From Melanocharis versteri (Eukaryota; Chordata; Aves; Passeriformes; Melanocharitidae), in the NCBI GenBank assembly GCA_013397845.1, contig VZTG01006287.1:555793-619792 (forward strand): a stretch of 64,000 nt of DNA, in the 5' to 3' direction. How positions within the stretch are numbered: the first letter of the stretch is position 1; each line of letters begins with the position of its first letter. Shown here in pieces: positions 38,758 through 49,618 of this stretch. The position numbers were made by a program, and so were the translations under genes. The notes beneath the pieces were generated by a model, which did no database searches, had not been told where the DNA came from, and saw nothing but the letters and a program-made list of their open reading frames with translations.

Positions 38758-41700
38758 TCATGTAATCTGGCAGCATTAACTTACAATGTTCATGCTTTTA
38801 TGGGCCTAGAATCCATATTTACCACTGCTTACCATACTGCAGTAGCAGCTACAGTTTTTCAATGGTGCCTCAAAATCTGCACAAGCAATTATTTTTCCTC
38901 CCAAATAAAAAAAATTGACTATTTAAAAACTCAGCACATAAATTTGAATGTCAATATGACAACAATATTATTCCATTGAGTATAGGTTTTCAACGAAGAA
39001 ATGAAGAAAACTAAAACAGAAACCACGAGATCATTTGTCCCAATTTATTATTTATTATTATGATCACCTGCTCCTCAATTTATTATACATTTCTTCGTAC
39101 AATGGTCAAATGGTCTACTTTTGAGTGTTTTCAATTATGGCTTTTTCATCGCTGTCTTTGGGAGCCTGATCTACCATCTAATATTCTCTCTTACTTTAAC
39201 GATATTTTGCCTTATATCCTACCTAAATCCTACTTCATTAATTACATGCTGTTATTCATATTTATACCATCTTGGTCTGCTCCAAATAATGGTCTTTTAT
39301 TCTCCCTTATAATCAGTGTTTGATCAAGTTATGTGTGTTCAATTCTCTTAAGCTTTTCTTTTAATCTTTGCTTTCAAGCCTGGCCTTTTGTTATTGGTTT
39401 CCAAACAGCAATCAGTAACAATATTCTTATATTAAGGTACAGCCCACAAAATTCTGAAAATAAAGTCCATGATAACAACTCAGAAAACCACTAGGCTGTG
39501 ATTCAAATAGGCATACAATTTGTCAAGTATAGGCTTTGTTTCTGTTAATGGATCCCAGACATCTACTGCTCAATAGCCATTTTTATTTAAATTTTACTGC
39601 AAACCAAATTCCACATCAGTGGCTAGATCTTTATTAGTTCATTAATAGAAAATACTCCTTTTATCCAAACAGCCGTCTATTACTCTTCCATTTCTAAGCT
39701 GCCTTGCAGACAAGACAAAAAGAAAATTATTTTCTAAAATTTCACTAAAATGTGTACAAATTACATTCATTCATGAACAGAAAAGTGATGCCAGAAAAGC
39801 TTCAGTGGAGAATTAAAAAGCCAAGCGGAACATCGCCATATAACATAATGCTTATTCTGCTGCTGTATCTGGTTTCCAAATTCCATTACTCTGTCTCAAC
39901 TCTGAGAGACTCCAACCACTCTGACAGTTCAGGGAAAGTGTCAGTAAATGTTTGAGCAAATCCTGTTCTAATGTAACTTAGAATATGGCAGAGTCTACCC
40001 TCCGGACACTGCCCAATTAGTGCAGCAGCAGCACTGCAGATGTATTTCCATACATCCCTCCTAATCCTAGACCTGCATGAATCTTTATACAGCTTTGTAT
40101 ATAATTAAATTTGTTTCCATTAAGATGGATCACCGATTTTCTTACTGGGTTTTTTTATCACTCCAGTTTAATACGTGGCTTTAACCTCCAGGAGTACTTT
40201 CTCCTTATGATGCAGTCAATGCCAACACAATATATAAAGTGCTAATCCATCTCCGCTACCCAGCAACCTACTCATAACCTCAGCACATGTAATAAAGAAC
40301 ATCTCTCTCATTCACACAAATTTTACCTGCTGGAACACCCAAAACAAGACAGGCAATGTCTGCATACATAAGGCAACACAGAGCACACGGACTCCAAGAA
40401 TCGCAATTTAGACAAACTTTGAACACTGCACTTAGAACAATTAAAAAAATTGACTGCTGGCTTATCTCATTAGTGCCTAATCAATAAAATATTAGCCTAA
40501 GATTGTTCCCCTTTTCTCTACCTAGAAGTAGCACTATCTAGCTTTATAGAGCATTGTTTTTCATAGTTTACAGAAGAGATTAAGAAGTCTTCTGTTTCAC
40601 CTCCACTAACACTGTACATTTCAAAGCCTTTGTGCAAGCTCTGCTGCATGCTGGCAGCGTACACAGCATTTCCATGTTGCAAGGTACCTCAATGTAACGG
40701 GAGAAAGCATCACCACGGCTGACACCTTTGAGAAAAGGAAGGAACAGCTAATAGACCCTACACGTTTTAAGGGAAACTGGACTACTGTAAACTGGCTGGT
40801 ATGAAAAGATCTCTATTCTAAAACAGGCTTGCCCTTCTGCAGCTGGACAGTCTGCAAAGCCAGCTGGAACTCTCTCCAATGAGCTTCAGGCCTGGAAAAC
40901 CTGGAGCTGGGCCAGTTCCTCCATCAGTGCTGGCCACCCTCAGGCAAGCCAGCTGCAATCTTGTTCTTCCGGACAAGTCCAAGGCAAGATGGCCAGCAGC
41001 TCTTTCTGTGCTCTGATTTCGGGGAGCACTGAGAACTGTGACGGTGTGATCACTGTCACTACAAAAAAAAATCAATACTTATGAGCAATTACTGGGGTGA
41101 TAAGGAGCTGCTGCTGTGTTGTCTGCTTGGCACTTGACTTGATGGTTGCTGTGCTAAGGTTTTTTGATGCAGTAACTCTTGATGTCTGATGTTGCTTTTG
41201 TCTGTATAGAACTACTCTGAGGGTCATTAAGTCCCTAGTTAATGTAATGTTTGATTCTATTAACTACTGACTGATAAATTTAAAGGAAATATGAAAAGAC
41301 AGCTTCACACTAAAGCAAGTAAATTATGACTTTTAATGTCTTTTCCCTAAACATTTTCCAGAAAAGGAATATTATTAACCATAGTTTTGCTCAGCAGAGT
41401 TTGTGACCTTTTGAAAACACAGCAGTCATTTCACATACCCAGTAAATGAAAATTCAGCCCTGGACCTGTGACCTCTTTACAGACAGAAACCCAACTTCTC
41501 TTGCTCATCAGATCAATCTCCACAATGTTACTTGAGCAGTTTTCAGCTCCTCCTATGACACACGTACGTCAAAAAAGCTCTTCACATTGTTCATCTCTAC
41601 TCAGGTTAACATCCCAATTGCCTGCTTAGAGTATCTATTGACATGAGACAGGCAGAATGTGCCTCTCCTAATAATTTGGCTGTATCCCAGTCAGAAAACA

Positions 41701-43364
41701 CTCCACCAGAACTATAATCGTAAGAGTAGGAATTCCTGTGGTCTTACCTATTTTTGTCCTACATCAGTGTTTCTCAAAAGGTGGGGTGCAAGCTGCCTAG
41801 TGGGCACAGGAGCACCTAAGGTGGACTGCCCAACATTGGAAAAAGCCATGTTAAATGGCAGTAGCTTAGTCTTAAGATGGTGGCATGAGACAAGGCCAGA
41901 CTTACTGGCCACGGACGTTTCTACTTGTAAGCAATCTGTCAGCTGCGGGCAGAAATTCACTTACCCTGGGACAGGGAGTAACTTTTCCACCTACTGCCTG
42001 TAATTATCACCAGTTTCTGCTCTTCCGCCTAGAAGAGCCAAAGCTATTGTCCATCCAGTCATGAAACACGGACAAATCAAAGAGATGTCACAAGAGGTGT
42101 GAGGAACACTTTTCTAATTAATACAACAATCCAGACAGGGTGTGGAGAAGCCGTCTCAGAAAAAGAAAGAATGCAAGTAGCTGGACTTGCATTGAAGAAG
42201 CTGACTTAAGGTGAAAAACACCCAACTGTCTTGTGTGTATTACTACTGCCAGAGTCAGAAATCTTAGCATTCAAGATGTTCTTACACATTAAAACTATGC
42301 TCACTAAAGGATTATTAAATTATATCAATTTTATTTTAAAGTTAATAATTTAACCACTAGAAAGTGTTTGTAAGGTTCAAGACACAGCTCAGGTATTTTC
42401 ACACTGTGCACTGCTACTTTCAAATTAAAGCAAAAGAAATAGTCTCTCTCCACACACCTCACAAATCATTTATATGCTTTATAGCGCCTATAAACTCGAG
42501 GACAGATCACTGCAAGGTTTTATATTATCAAATATGCATTTCTCAACCTTGATAATATAAATTTTTACCAACTTGATACATGTTCTGGAACCTGTCTATA
42601 CGATTTTGCAACCTAAGTGAAGTACTTCACTCACACACACACAGGAACCACAGACAAGGAAACTCTCACAAAGGGTAGTAACGCCTGTATAAACTCAAGG
42701 CCTTGTAAAAATCCTTAACACCTTTAAATTACAAGCGCAAACACTCACACGAGATCCTGTGAAACAGCAGGATAAAGTCACCACGCTCTCACTGACTACC
42801 TGGCTGTACAGCTGCCTTACTGACAGTGCCTTTGAAATTAATGAATCTAAGAACTTAATACTCCACTATGCAAAACAAAGGTACAGTTCAGTGAGTAACA
42901 GAGAATGGCATTATTTCTAAACAAAACATCCTGGTACAGCACAGCTATTCTTCTACAAGATTTTATAACTATGTGCAGAAGAGTTTTAAATGAGAGCGTT
43001 AATATTAGTTTTAAGGCAAAGCAGCATACCTAATGACATACACAACATTATACTCCCACCTGTACATCTTGGAAAGCTTTCTTCTCTACATTTGTAATTC
43101 CCTCAAATTCCACTGTGCTCATACAACAATCACTCTATTGCAGACAAAAAGACCAAGAGTGCACTTCCTTAAATTTATGTTAATAATCTTATCTAAAGGA
43201 ATGGTTGAGCATACACATGAAATGGCAGAAAATGAGGTACTACCACATATCACAGAATATGATACAAACAAAAAAGAATTTTCCCAAACAAGCTGCAATG
43301 AAAGTGACACTGAAAACTGCTATACAGTTCATTAAGAAATCCTCTTTTATACTACAGTACCTAC

Positions 43365-43622
43365 CAGTTGAGAACTCTGATTTGACTGTACCACCTTAAC
43401 CTGAGGAGGCTGCACTGTATTTGATACAGAGACTGTGCAAATGTTGTTTGGTTGCCTTATTCCTATTGTCTGTGTCGTGACAACAGAGGAAATGCTTCCC
43501 GAGGCAGATTGAGGTATAACTTGTGAGAGCTTGGTTTGTTGGAGTGACTGCTGAGACGGCTGTCCTTGCAAAACCAAATGTTGACTATTCAGTAAAGATT
43601 GTCTCAGTGCAGGTAGACTTTT
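43365..43622 (-). CDS. TAF4B: TAF4B internal exon, end of TAFH plus Gln/Ser-rich region
   Basis: The exon is 258 bp, 86 codons, phase 0 at both ends (residues 249-334). It opens KSLPALRQSLLNSQ, the last TAFH helix, and then becomes Gln/Ser/Thr/Val-rich. The acceptor is TCTGTTTTTAG before AAA. I chose the donor CTG then GTAGGT because it is stronger and keeps phase 0. A weaker GTACTG donor four bases later would leave phase 1. Human TAF4B has a much longer low-complexity stretch between this point and the C-terminal domain, so either the bird protein is shorter or another exon in the 9.3-kb downstream intron is missed. Confidence 0.9.
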
Positions 43623-45417
43623 CTAAAAACAGAAGAAAGTTTATTAAATATCAAACCCAGCAGATTGACAAAAAGCATTTTGAAATTTGCTGCAAACATA
43701 ATTAAAAGAATGCATCTTTCTTTCCAATTTTACTGCCTGCTCATCAAACAGAAGTAAGATTGAACATATTTTGTAAGAGAAAGTTCAGTTTTTAATAAGC
43801 TTTGTATTTGAATTTAGCAACCCTGCAGATTTTCACATGCCCTTAATTCCACTGCAGCAGTAAAATATAACACTCTTCTTCTCAAGACTATCTGGAACTT
43901 GTACCTTAGGGCTTTGGAAGGGCAAGAAATGGAAGCAGAAAAGGCAGAACCAGAGAACAAGCTATTCCCAGCAAGGTGCACCAATTTACTCCTCCTGACA
44001 CACCTCCAGTACCTAGAACCAGATGATTTCCTCTCAGTGCCCTACAGCAGTAGCTGTTTATTGTATTATTTCTGAAGTAATGTATTGTGACTGGATTAGG
44101 AAAGGGTACTATTGTAAGCTCCATGCTCATACCACTTCAAGGAAAACATACTTCTAAAAGGCTGTACTGCACCTTCATGAACAAACTTTTCACTTTTTAA
44201 GGGGCAGAAGTGCTCTTTTGAAGTGCTCCCCGAGGCAGCTGTAGAACGCAACAGTCTTTAGCCCAAGCTACTTTCTGAACTTCTAATATTGATTTAAAAA
44301 CTTAATGTCTGTTGCCCAGAAAGGACTTCAAAGAAAGGAAATAAATCAAAACGTATCATGATGCTAGAAGTGACTGCAGTAAAAGCCACAAACAAGAGTT
44401 AATGATAACTTGAAAAAACAGAAGTAGAAAGTTCTGAAGCAAAGTTGCAGGAAGAGAAGAGAGAGGAAATCTGCCCTAAACAGAGAAGTTTTGAACTAGA
44501 CCGAAAAGACTTTTAAAATCATATTTGTGGTTTTGTTGGGACTTTACCATGCTTTTTATGTTTGTATATAATACTGCATATGGAAGTTATTGTAGCTAAT
44601 TTACAGAACCAATTAAAAGTTAAATTTACCCCCACATATACTAACTTAAGACCCAACAATACGTCTATTTGGTATCACATCAGGAATTCTACTGTTGATT
44701 AGTTCCAGACTAGAAGTAAAATCATCTAATCAACACTTTATCCAGTTCAGTTTCTCATAATCATTGATACATGCGGATTGAAAGTTATCAATTATCCAAA
44801 CCCAGATCAGGAAAACAGTATGGAAACAGCTTATTAAATTACTTGAAGAGTTCTGTAGAAATAACTTGGAACTCTTTGAAACATGAATGTTTAACTCTCC
44901 ACAAAAAATTACCTACTACCACAGAAAAGTGTATTTATTATAGAAGTAAAGGACCACTACAGAATAGCCAATGGATGGTTTACAAACTAGGGAGTAACTG
45001 CTTTTCTTTCTTTTAAATCTAATTACTGCAACGTTCCAGATCAGGGCTACTCAGGCTGTGAACTCCAGATCAGCTCTGGATGACAAATACATTTTTCTTA
45101 AAACCCAGCCAAGGTCCCAAACACACAAGGTCTCCCTCCTGTAGGAACTCCCTATTTCTCAGCACTGTCCCAGGCTGTTGGAGCAGCCCGAGGCCACTCA
45201 AGCTGTGAGCAGCACCTGCCTGGCCAGACACAGGTGGAGCCTGCACGGGACTTCCAGCCAAGAAGATCTTGGCAGAAATGGGTAGCACTTAGAAGTAAAA
45301 AAAGTGTAGTCTTGCTCTGGACCAGTGAAGATAATACCACTTAAAAAGGATATTCTAAGACTTAATGTAATGAATTTTTGCACTGAAATAAATTTATCCA
45401 AACAATATTCACATTAC
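43623..45417 (-). other. 1.8-kb intron inside TAFH domain
   Basis: Phase 0, donor AAG|GTAATG, acceptor TTTTTAG. A GC-richer patch at 45050-45290 carries overlapping chance ORFs. I see no named repeat. Confidence 0.75.
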
Positions 45418-45507
45418 CTTAAGGAAAGGTACAAGATATGGCTGAGGAGATGATTTGAGTTCTGTTTGAAGGCGGCCTGTAAATTCTTCTGGATCAATCT
45501 TTGCATC
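45418..45507 (-). CDS. TAF4B: TAF4B internal exon, second part of TAFH domain
   Basis: The exon is 90 bp, 30 codons, phase 0 at both ends (residues 219-248). It starts DAKIDPEEFTGRLQTELKSS and ends PQPYLVPFLK, matching the TAFH core of TAF4 and TAF4B almost residue for residue. The acceptor is CTGAAG before GAT, preceded by a long T/C tract. The donor is AAG then GTAATG. It completes the LL-DAKI junction seen in mammalian TAF4B. I see no break or missing residue. Confidence 0.94.
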
Positions 45508-47147
45508 CTTCAGGGTGAAGAAAAAAAAGCATCAACCCCTCAGTTCAGTTGTTTGGTTGCCTCTTTCCCAGCTACTATATACACATATCTCTCCAGCTAA
45601 ATAGGCTGCCACACCAAAAACTTTCAGAGCTGAAGCCCCTCAACTCCTCTTTAAGATCCTTCTGTCAAGCACTAATTCAAGCATGTAACATGCCACTCAA
45701 AATTCAGAGAATTCCCTTGGGGATGCACAATTTAGGAAAAACAAGGCCCCAGAAACAGTCAAGTCTCTTTTGGGACTTCACTCTCTTGCTAACATCTACA
45801 TAGCGATTTCTTTTTTCAAAATTAAAAGAAAACAACAACGGCAGGTTGTTGACGTAACCTTAGAAACATAAAATTTGTCAGCCTTTGTAGTAATTCCAAA
45901 ACCAATTCTGATAGTACAATTTAACTTGTAGAATCCGTATATATAAACTACATATGTAAAGCATGGCCATACATAAAAAGCATGCTTATAAGTAGATATA
46001 AAATTTTCTCCTCCATGACTTTGTACGTATACTCACAAAACATACACTTATAAATACATCAAATACATAATCAGTCACTTATTGAGTAGTTAATTCAAAA
46101 GAATTCTAACTTGGGTGCATTTTATGATACCTCTAAAGTATCTTTAGTCACAAGTCCAGTTTGTAATAAAAACAGTCATCAGCCTTCCTGACTGAGACAG
46201 AACAAGAGAAAAAACAGACCAAAACAAACTTCAATAAATGTATTTATTATATATGTGTGTTGGTACTTTGTTTAAAATACTATAAGTAGTTACCTTTACT
46301 TATTTACTCTTTTCAAGTTTGCAAAAGTTAAAACAATTTTTACTGGAATCATTGAATATGATTGTTGAATGGCTCACACATGAGGTCTTAGGCTTGTGTA
46401 CAATACACAGATTTCTCTGGCAATGAATGCAAAGAAATGCACAGCAACTATTTTTAAATCCAAGTTCTTCATAGACTATATCACATTTCTTTTAAGAAGC
46501 TTGACTCTTTTCAGCTCCACAGTAACATCTGTCTGCAGCTCATTTATACAATTCACTGCAGCATCGGTTGCACTGGAGACTGCAGCAAGTCCAGCCTTTT
46601 TCTGGCCCTGAGGACTCTGTCTAACACAGCTTTGCCCCTGGAAATCCCCGTGCCACTAAGGTTCCATGCAGGGGCATCTGTCTGCAGAACAGCTGAAAAT
46701 CAGCAGCTCAGGAAAACACTCTTCCTTCAGCCCTAGAAACTCTAAACCACACTGTGAAGGCGTGTATCTACAGTTGTTCTGTGCTTCAAACAATTAAGAG
46801 CTTCTTGTTTCAGAATAGACCAGGGTTTGGAGGAAAAACAAACTTAATGAATCTTCAAGGAAAAATCCCATACTTTACTAAAGAAACAACCAAAATATTA
46901 CCCATCAAAACAAGAGTGGCTTTGACAACTGCCTACTAAACACTTTGCTGCATTTCTCCTTTCAAAAACCAAGTCTGCCTTGAACAGATTTCTTAATATA
47001 TGTAATGGACAGAACATTGCATTTTGATGGAGCCCAACCCCTTTCACTTTCATTACAGCCAAAAGAATTGTTAACCAAAATCAATAGTTTTCAGCATCCA
47101 CAAGTAACAAGCTTAACTGACAAAATAAAAGGTAAGTAAATATTTAC
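45508..47147 (-). other. 1.6-kb intron inside TAFH domain
   Basis: Phase 0, donor TTG|GTAAAT, acceptor CTGAAG. I see no exon or named repeat. A moderately GC-rich patch at about 46560-46700 is unassigned. Confidence 0.75.
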
Positions 47148-47270
47148 CAACAAATCTTGAACCAGTGCTTTCACATTGCGGGACGTTTCTGGAGATGGTG
47201 AATTATGAGAAGCAAGTTTTATAAGGGTAGCTAAAAAGTTTTTGCATTTTTTCACATTCTCTTGCATTTC
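47148..47270 (-). CDS. TAF4B: TAF4B internal exon, first part of TAFH (NHR1) domain
   Basis: The exon is 123 bp, 41 codons, phase 0 at both ends (residues 178-218). It reads EMQENVKKCKNFLATLIKLA and ends ALVQDLL. ENVKKCKNFL is the hallmark start of the TAFH domain, also called NHR1 in ETO proteins. This helical module of roughly 95 residues binds short hydrophobic peptides in transcription regulators. The exon supplies the first helices and the next exon continues directly with DAKIDPEEF. The acceptor is TTTTGCAG before GAA and the donor is TTG then GTAAAT. This is one of the strongest exons for family assignment. Confidence 0.94.
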
Positions 47271-48148
47271 CTGCAAAAGCCAAAGAAAACAAGTATCAGC
47301 TCCATGCTATTTTTCCGTCACAGTCAGTGCATGCTCTGACCACTACGAATAAGGAAAGTGATGATATTTTTCTAATTCAGACAGGACATATGTGAAATAC
47401 ATCCGCAGCTGTTTTCCTATCACTGCTTGTTACCTGAGACTTTCTTCTCTTCTTAAGGTAACCGAACATCACAGCTTGCACATAACAACAAAAAAATCAA
47501 TGAAAGAAATATTTTATCTTTTACAATCTGCCTTGGTATAAACAACCTTAAATATGAGAAGTAACACAACAATTTGCTGGAGATGCATTTCCCTTTGAGA
47601 TGCCCAATACACAATGTACAAACGTTCACCAAGCTATCTTAATCTGTTAAATTATTGATTCAGTATGTTTTTGTACAAAGCAGCTACGGCAGTAAAATCA
47701 AACTAGAAATAAGTCTCTAAAAATCATCATATCTAATCTTCTTTTCATTAGTAGTAAAACAAGCCATTATTTTTATACGGTGCAATTGCTCCAAGAAACA
47801 GAAACATCCCACTTCAGTGTAACCATAGTTTTGAGGCCCAGCAACAGGACAATCATGAAGTCCACAGACCGAAGGCCTGACTGTTCTGTCTACAGGAAAA
47901 GAATAGCTCTTTCACTGGTGCCACATACATGGCAGGATGGGGAAAGCTGACCACAAGCGTTCTTCCTCCCTCTCAGAATTTGTATCCCACCTAGCTGAAA
48001 CCAGAGGAAGGGTTTTCCTGTTCGTCAAATCTTTGTTCCATCAGGGGATACATGCTTGCATGAAGAAAAAGCTCTTCCTGCTTCTGAACAGACCCCAGGA
48101 GTTCCTAAAGCACTAAGAAAACAATGTTTCCAGTATTTTCACACTTGC
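47271..48148 (-). other. 878-bp GC-AG intron
   Basis: It lies between the linker exon and the TAFH exon, phase 0. The inside is AT-rich with no recognisable repeat. Only the donor is unusual. Confidence 0.8.
48147..48148 (-). promoter_or_regulatory. TAF4B: GC-type splice donor (GC-AG intron)
   Basis: The two bases after the exon ending at 48149 are GC, not GT, in the context CAG then GCAAGT. Apart from the C, every position matches the ideal U1 consensus, as is usual for real GC donors. The acceptor is at 47271-47272 (TTTTGCAG). Both flanking exons are clearly coding and in phase 0. Confidence 0.85.
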
Positions 48149-48376
48149 CTGCGATACAACCGTAGTTCCAGGCACAGGAGAGCTGGGAATGACCAGGGGC
48201 TGTGCTGGCACCTGTGCTGCCGTGTGAGGGGGCAGCGGCAGCCGGGGCTGGCCTTGGGGCTGGGCTGAGCACTGGCTCTGGCCACCGCTGATCACCGCAG
48301 GCTGCTGGGAAGCTGAAGTTCCAGTTGCTACCGTCGTCTTGAACAAATTTTGAGCGCTCGTCGTAGCTACTGACAC
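48149..48376 (-). CDS. TAF4B: TAF4B internal exon, Ser/Thr/Gln/Pro-rich linker, GC donor
   Basis: The exon is 228 bp, 76 codons, phase 0 at both ends (residues 102-177). It begins VSVATTSAQNLFKTTVATG, passes through a Gln/Pro-rich middle and ends PGTTVVSQ just before the TAFH domain. The composition fits the disordered linker of TAF4 proteins, and no catalytic or binding residues can be assigned. The acceptor is AATAG before GTG, with only a modest pyrimidine tract. The donor is CAG followed by GCAAGT, a GC-type donor with otherwise ideal consensus. The nearest GT, four bases further on, would leave phase 1, which does not fit the next exon. Confidence 0.83.
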
Positions 48377-49031
48377 CTATTAATATTTTACATTGAAAAA
48401 CAGGAAATTATCTTCTTTTAATTCTTTTACTCAACTATAAAATTCTTGAAAGGAAAAGCTTGTTCGGGTGACACGGTGACACACAGCACACACCACAGCC
48501 CTCAACAGGACAAACACAGCAGCACGCCCACTGCTGCAACAGCATTTAGCACTCCAGCTGATTTGAGCTCTTTTTCAAAATAAAATGAACTACCTCCAAA
48601 TTTGTTATCATCTAGGAAACAGTAGAAAATGAGATCTAGGCTGTCACTCATCACACCTGCATAACACAGTCTGACTACACACTCCTTATTAATTTCTAGA
48701 ATTACATTTGCAATAAAAGAACATTAAAATTCACTTTCAAAAAAACCACGTAAATCATAAAATCATAGAATGGTTTAGGTGGGAAGGGCCCTTAAAGCCC
48801 ATCCAGTGCCACCCCTGCCACGGGCAGGGACACCTTCCACTGTCCCAGGCTGCTCCAAGCCCCAGTGTCCAGCCTGGCCTTGGGCACTGCCAGGGATCCA
48901 GGGGCAGCCCCAGCTTCTCTGGGCACCCTGTGCCAGGGCCTGCCCACCCTCCCAGGGAACAACTCCTTCCATGTATGTGCCCTCAGTGTCCCTGGCTCGT
49001 CCCAGCCCCGCAGCCCCTGCTCCCCACTGAC
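48377..49031 (-). other. 655-bp intron containing a CR1 fragment
   Basis: This is the shortest intron seen (donor ACG|GTCAGT, acceptor AATAG|GTG), phase 0. Roughly a third of it is the CR1 at 48757-48970. Confidence 0.75.
48757..48970 (-). mobile_element. CR1 LINE fragment near coding exon
   Basis: The plus strand begins AAAATCATAGAATGGTTTAG and follows the same CR1 3' sequence as the 23767 copy (GGGACACCTTCCACTGTCCC, CCCAGGGAACAACTCC). It is in the same orientation as TAF4B and about 60 bp past the donor of the 49032-49163 exon. Confidence 0.88.
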
Positions 49032-49163
49032 CGTGGTGTGGCACAGCCCGGCCCCCGCGGGCAGCGTGGCCGCGGCGCTGCCGGGCGCAGCCGTCGATGG
49101 CACCACCTTGGCTGGCACGGGGAGGCCCAGCCGGACGCCAGAGGTGGCCACGGACGTCGGCTG
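49032..49163 (-). CDS. TAF4B: TAF4B internal exon, GC-rich Ala/Pro segment
   Basis: The exon is 132 bp, 44 codons, phase 0 at both ends (residues 58-101). The protein is rich in Ala, Pro, Val and Thr, for example SVATSGVRLGLPVPAKVV, and has no recognised domain. Similar low-complexity sequence lies between the Gln-rich part and the TAFH domain in TAF4 proteins. The acceptor is a T-run then TAG, with CAG directly after it, so splicing could start three bases further in and drop a Gln. The donor is ACG then GTCAGT. The exon is far richer in G+C and CpG than its introns, and a CR1 fragment lies about 60 bp past its donor. The frame stays open past that donor into the CR1. Confidence 0.8.
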
Positions 49164-49303
49164 CTAAAAAAGGAAAAATGAGCCTTTTATTTCTTTTTCT
49201 CCTCAGTAACTCGATCGCCAATGTTTTTTAATAACGGCGATTACAAGAATAATCATTATTAATACTGCAAAAAAAATCAAACCTAGTAATGTGCTCTTAT
49301 ATA

Positions 49304-49372
49304 CATTTTTTTATATATATATATACACACACACAAACCTTTTTTTTTGTATATATATATACACACGCACAA
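49304..49372 (+). repeat. Compound (TA)n/(CA)n microsatellite, doubled
   Basis: TATATATATATACACACACA is followed by a CAAACC and T-run segment, and then a second TATATATATATACACACGCA. The tract was therefore duplicated once. It directly abuts the first copy of the 250-bp duplication. Confidence 0.9.
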
Positions 49373-49618
49373 ACCCTGTTTGTTTGTATAGCTTTCAAGA
49401 TTTTTAAAATCTTGACTAGGGATGCCTCCCATCCTGAGACAGCCTAGAGACAATAAACAGCATCATCATGAAGAGGCAGAATTGTCTGGTTTTTTGGAAG
49501 AAGGACCATATCAGCTTTTTCTGTTTTAAACACCCTACACCTCTTTTCTCCATTATAAAAATGACCTAATATTTTAAAATACTGGTTGAATGAAATTATA
49601 TCTACCTGATAAGTATTT
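49369..49618 (+). repeat. 250-bp direct duplication, copy 1
   Basis: Apart from a shorter TTTG run near its left end, it differs from copy 2 at about one position (GCCTCCC versus GCCTTCC). It contains a 10-bp-armed palindrome TCAAGATTTT-T-AAAATCTTGA at 49395-49415. No coding potential or known repeat family is recognised. Confidence 0.95.

Larger units (their letters stand above)
34017..43364 (-). other. 9.3-kb intron, phase 0
   Basis: It runs from donor CTG|GTAGGT to the AATAG|CAG acceptor. It contains a (GT)n tract (34170-34186), a plus-strand CR1 (about 36760-37090) and an imperfect palindrome (38626-38757). An open Gln/Ser/Thr-rich stretch at 41093-41194 on the minus strand could be an extra in-frame exon. 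The rest is featureless. Confidence 0.65.

Noticed and set aside
40818..41075. 85-codon minus-strand frame after a strong T-rich acceptor
   Set aside because: From the acceptor at 41059, phase 0 hits TGA at once, so it cannot follow the 43365 exon with the preferred donor. The open frame needs a different phase.
41765..41815. hAT-like terminal motif CAGTGTTTCTCAAAAGGTGG
   Set aside because: It resembles a hAT end, but I found no matching inverted terminus or target-site duplication nearby.
48775..49221. 148-codon minus-strand frame
   Set aside because: It is in a different frame from the TAF4B exon and is made of CR1 and GC-rich exon shadow.
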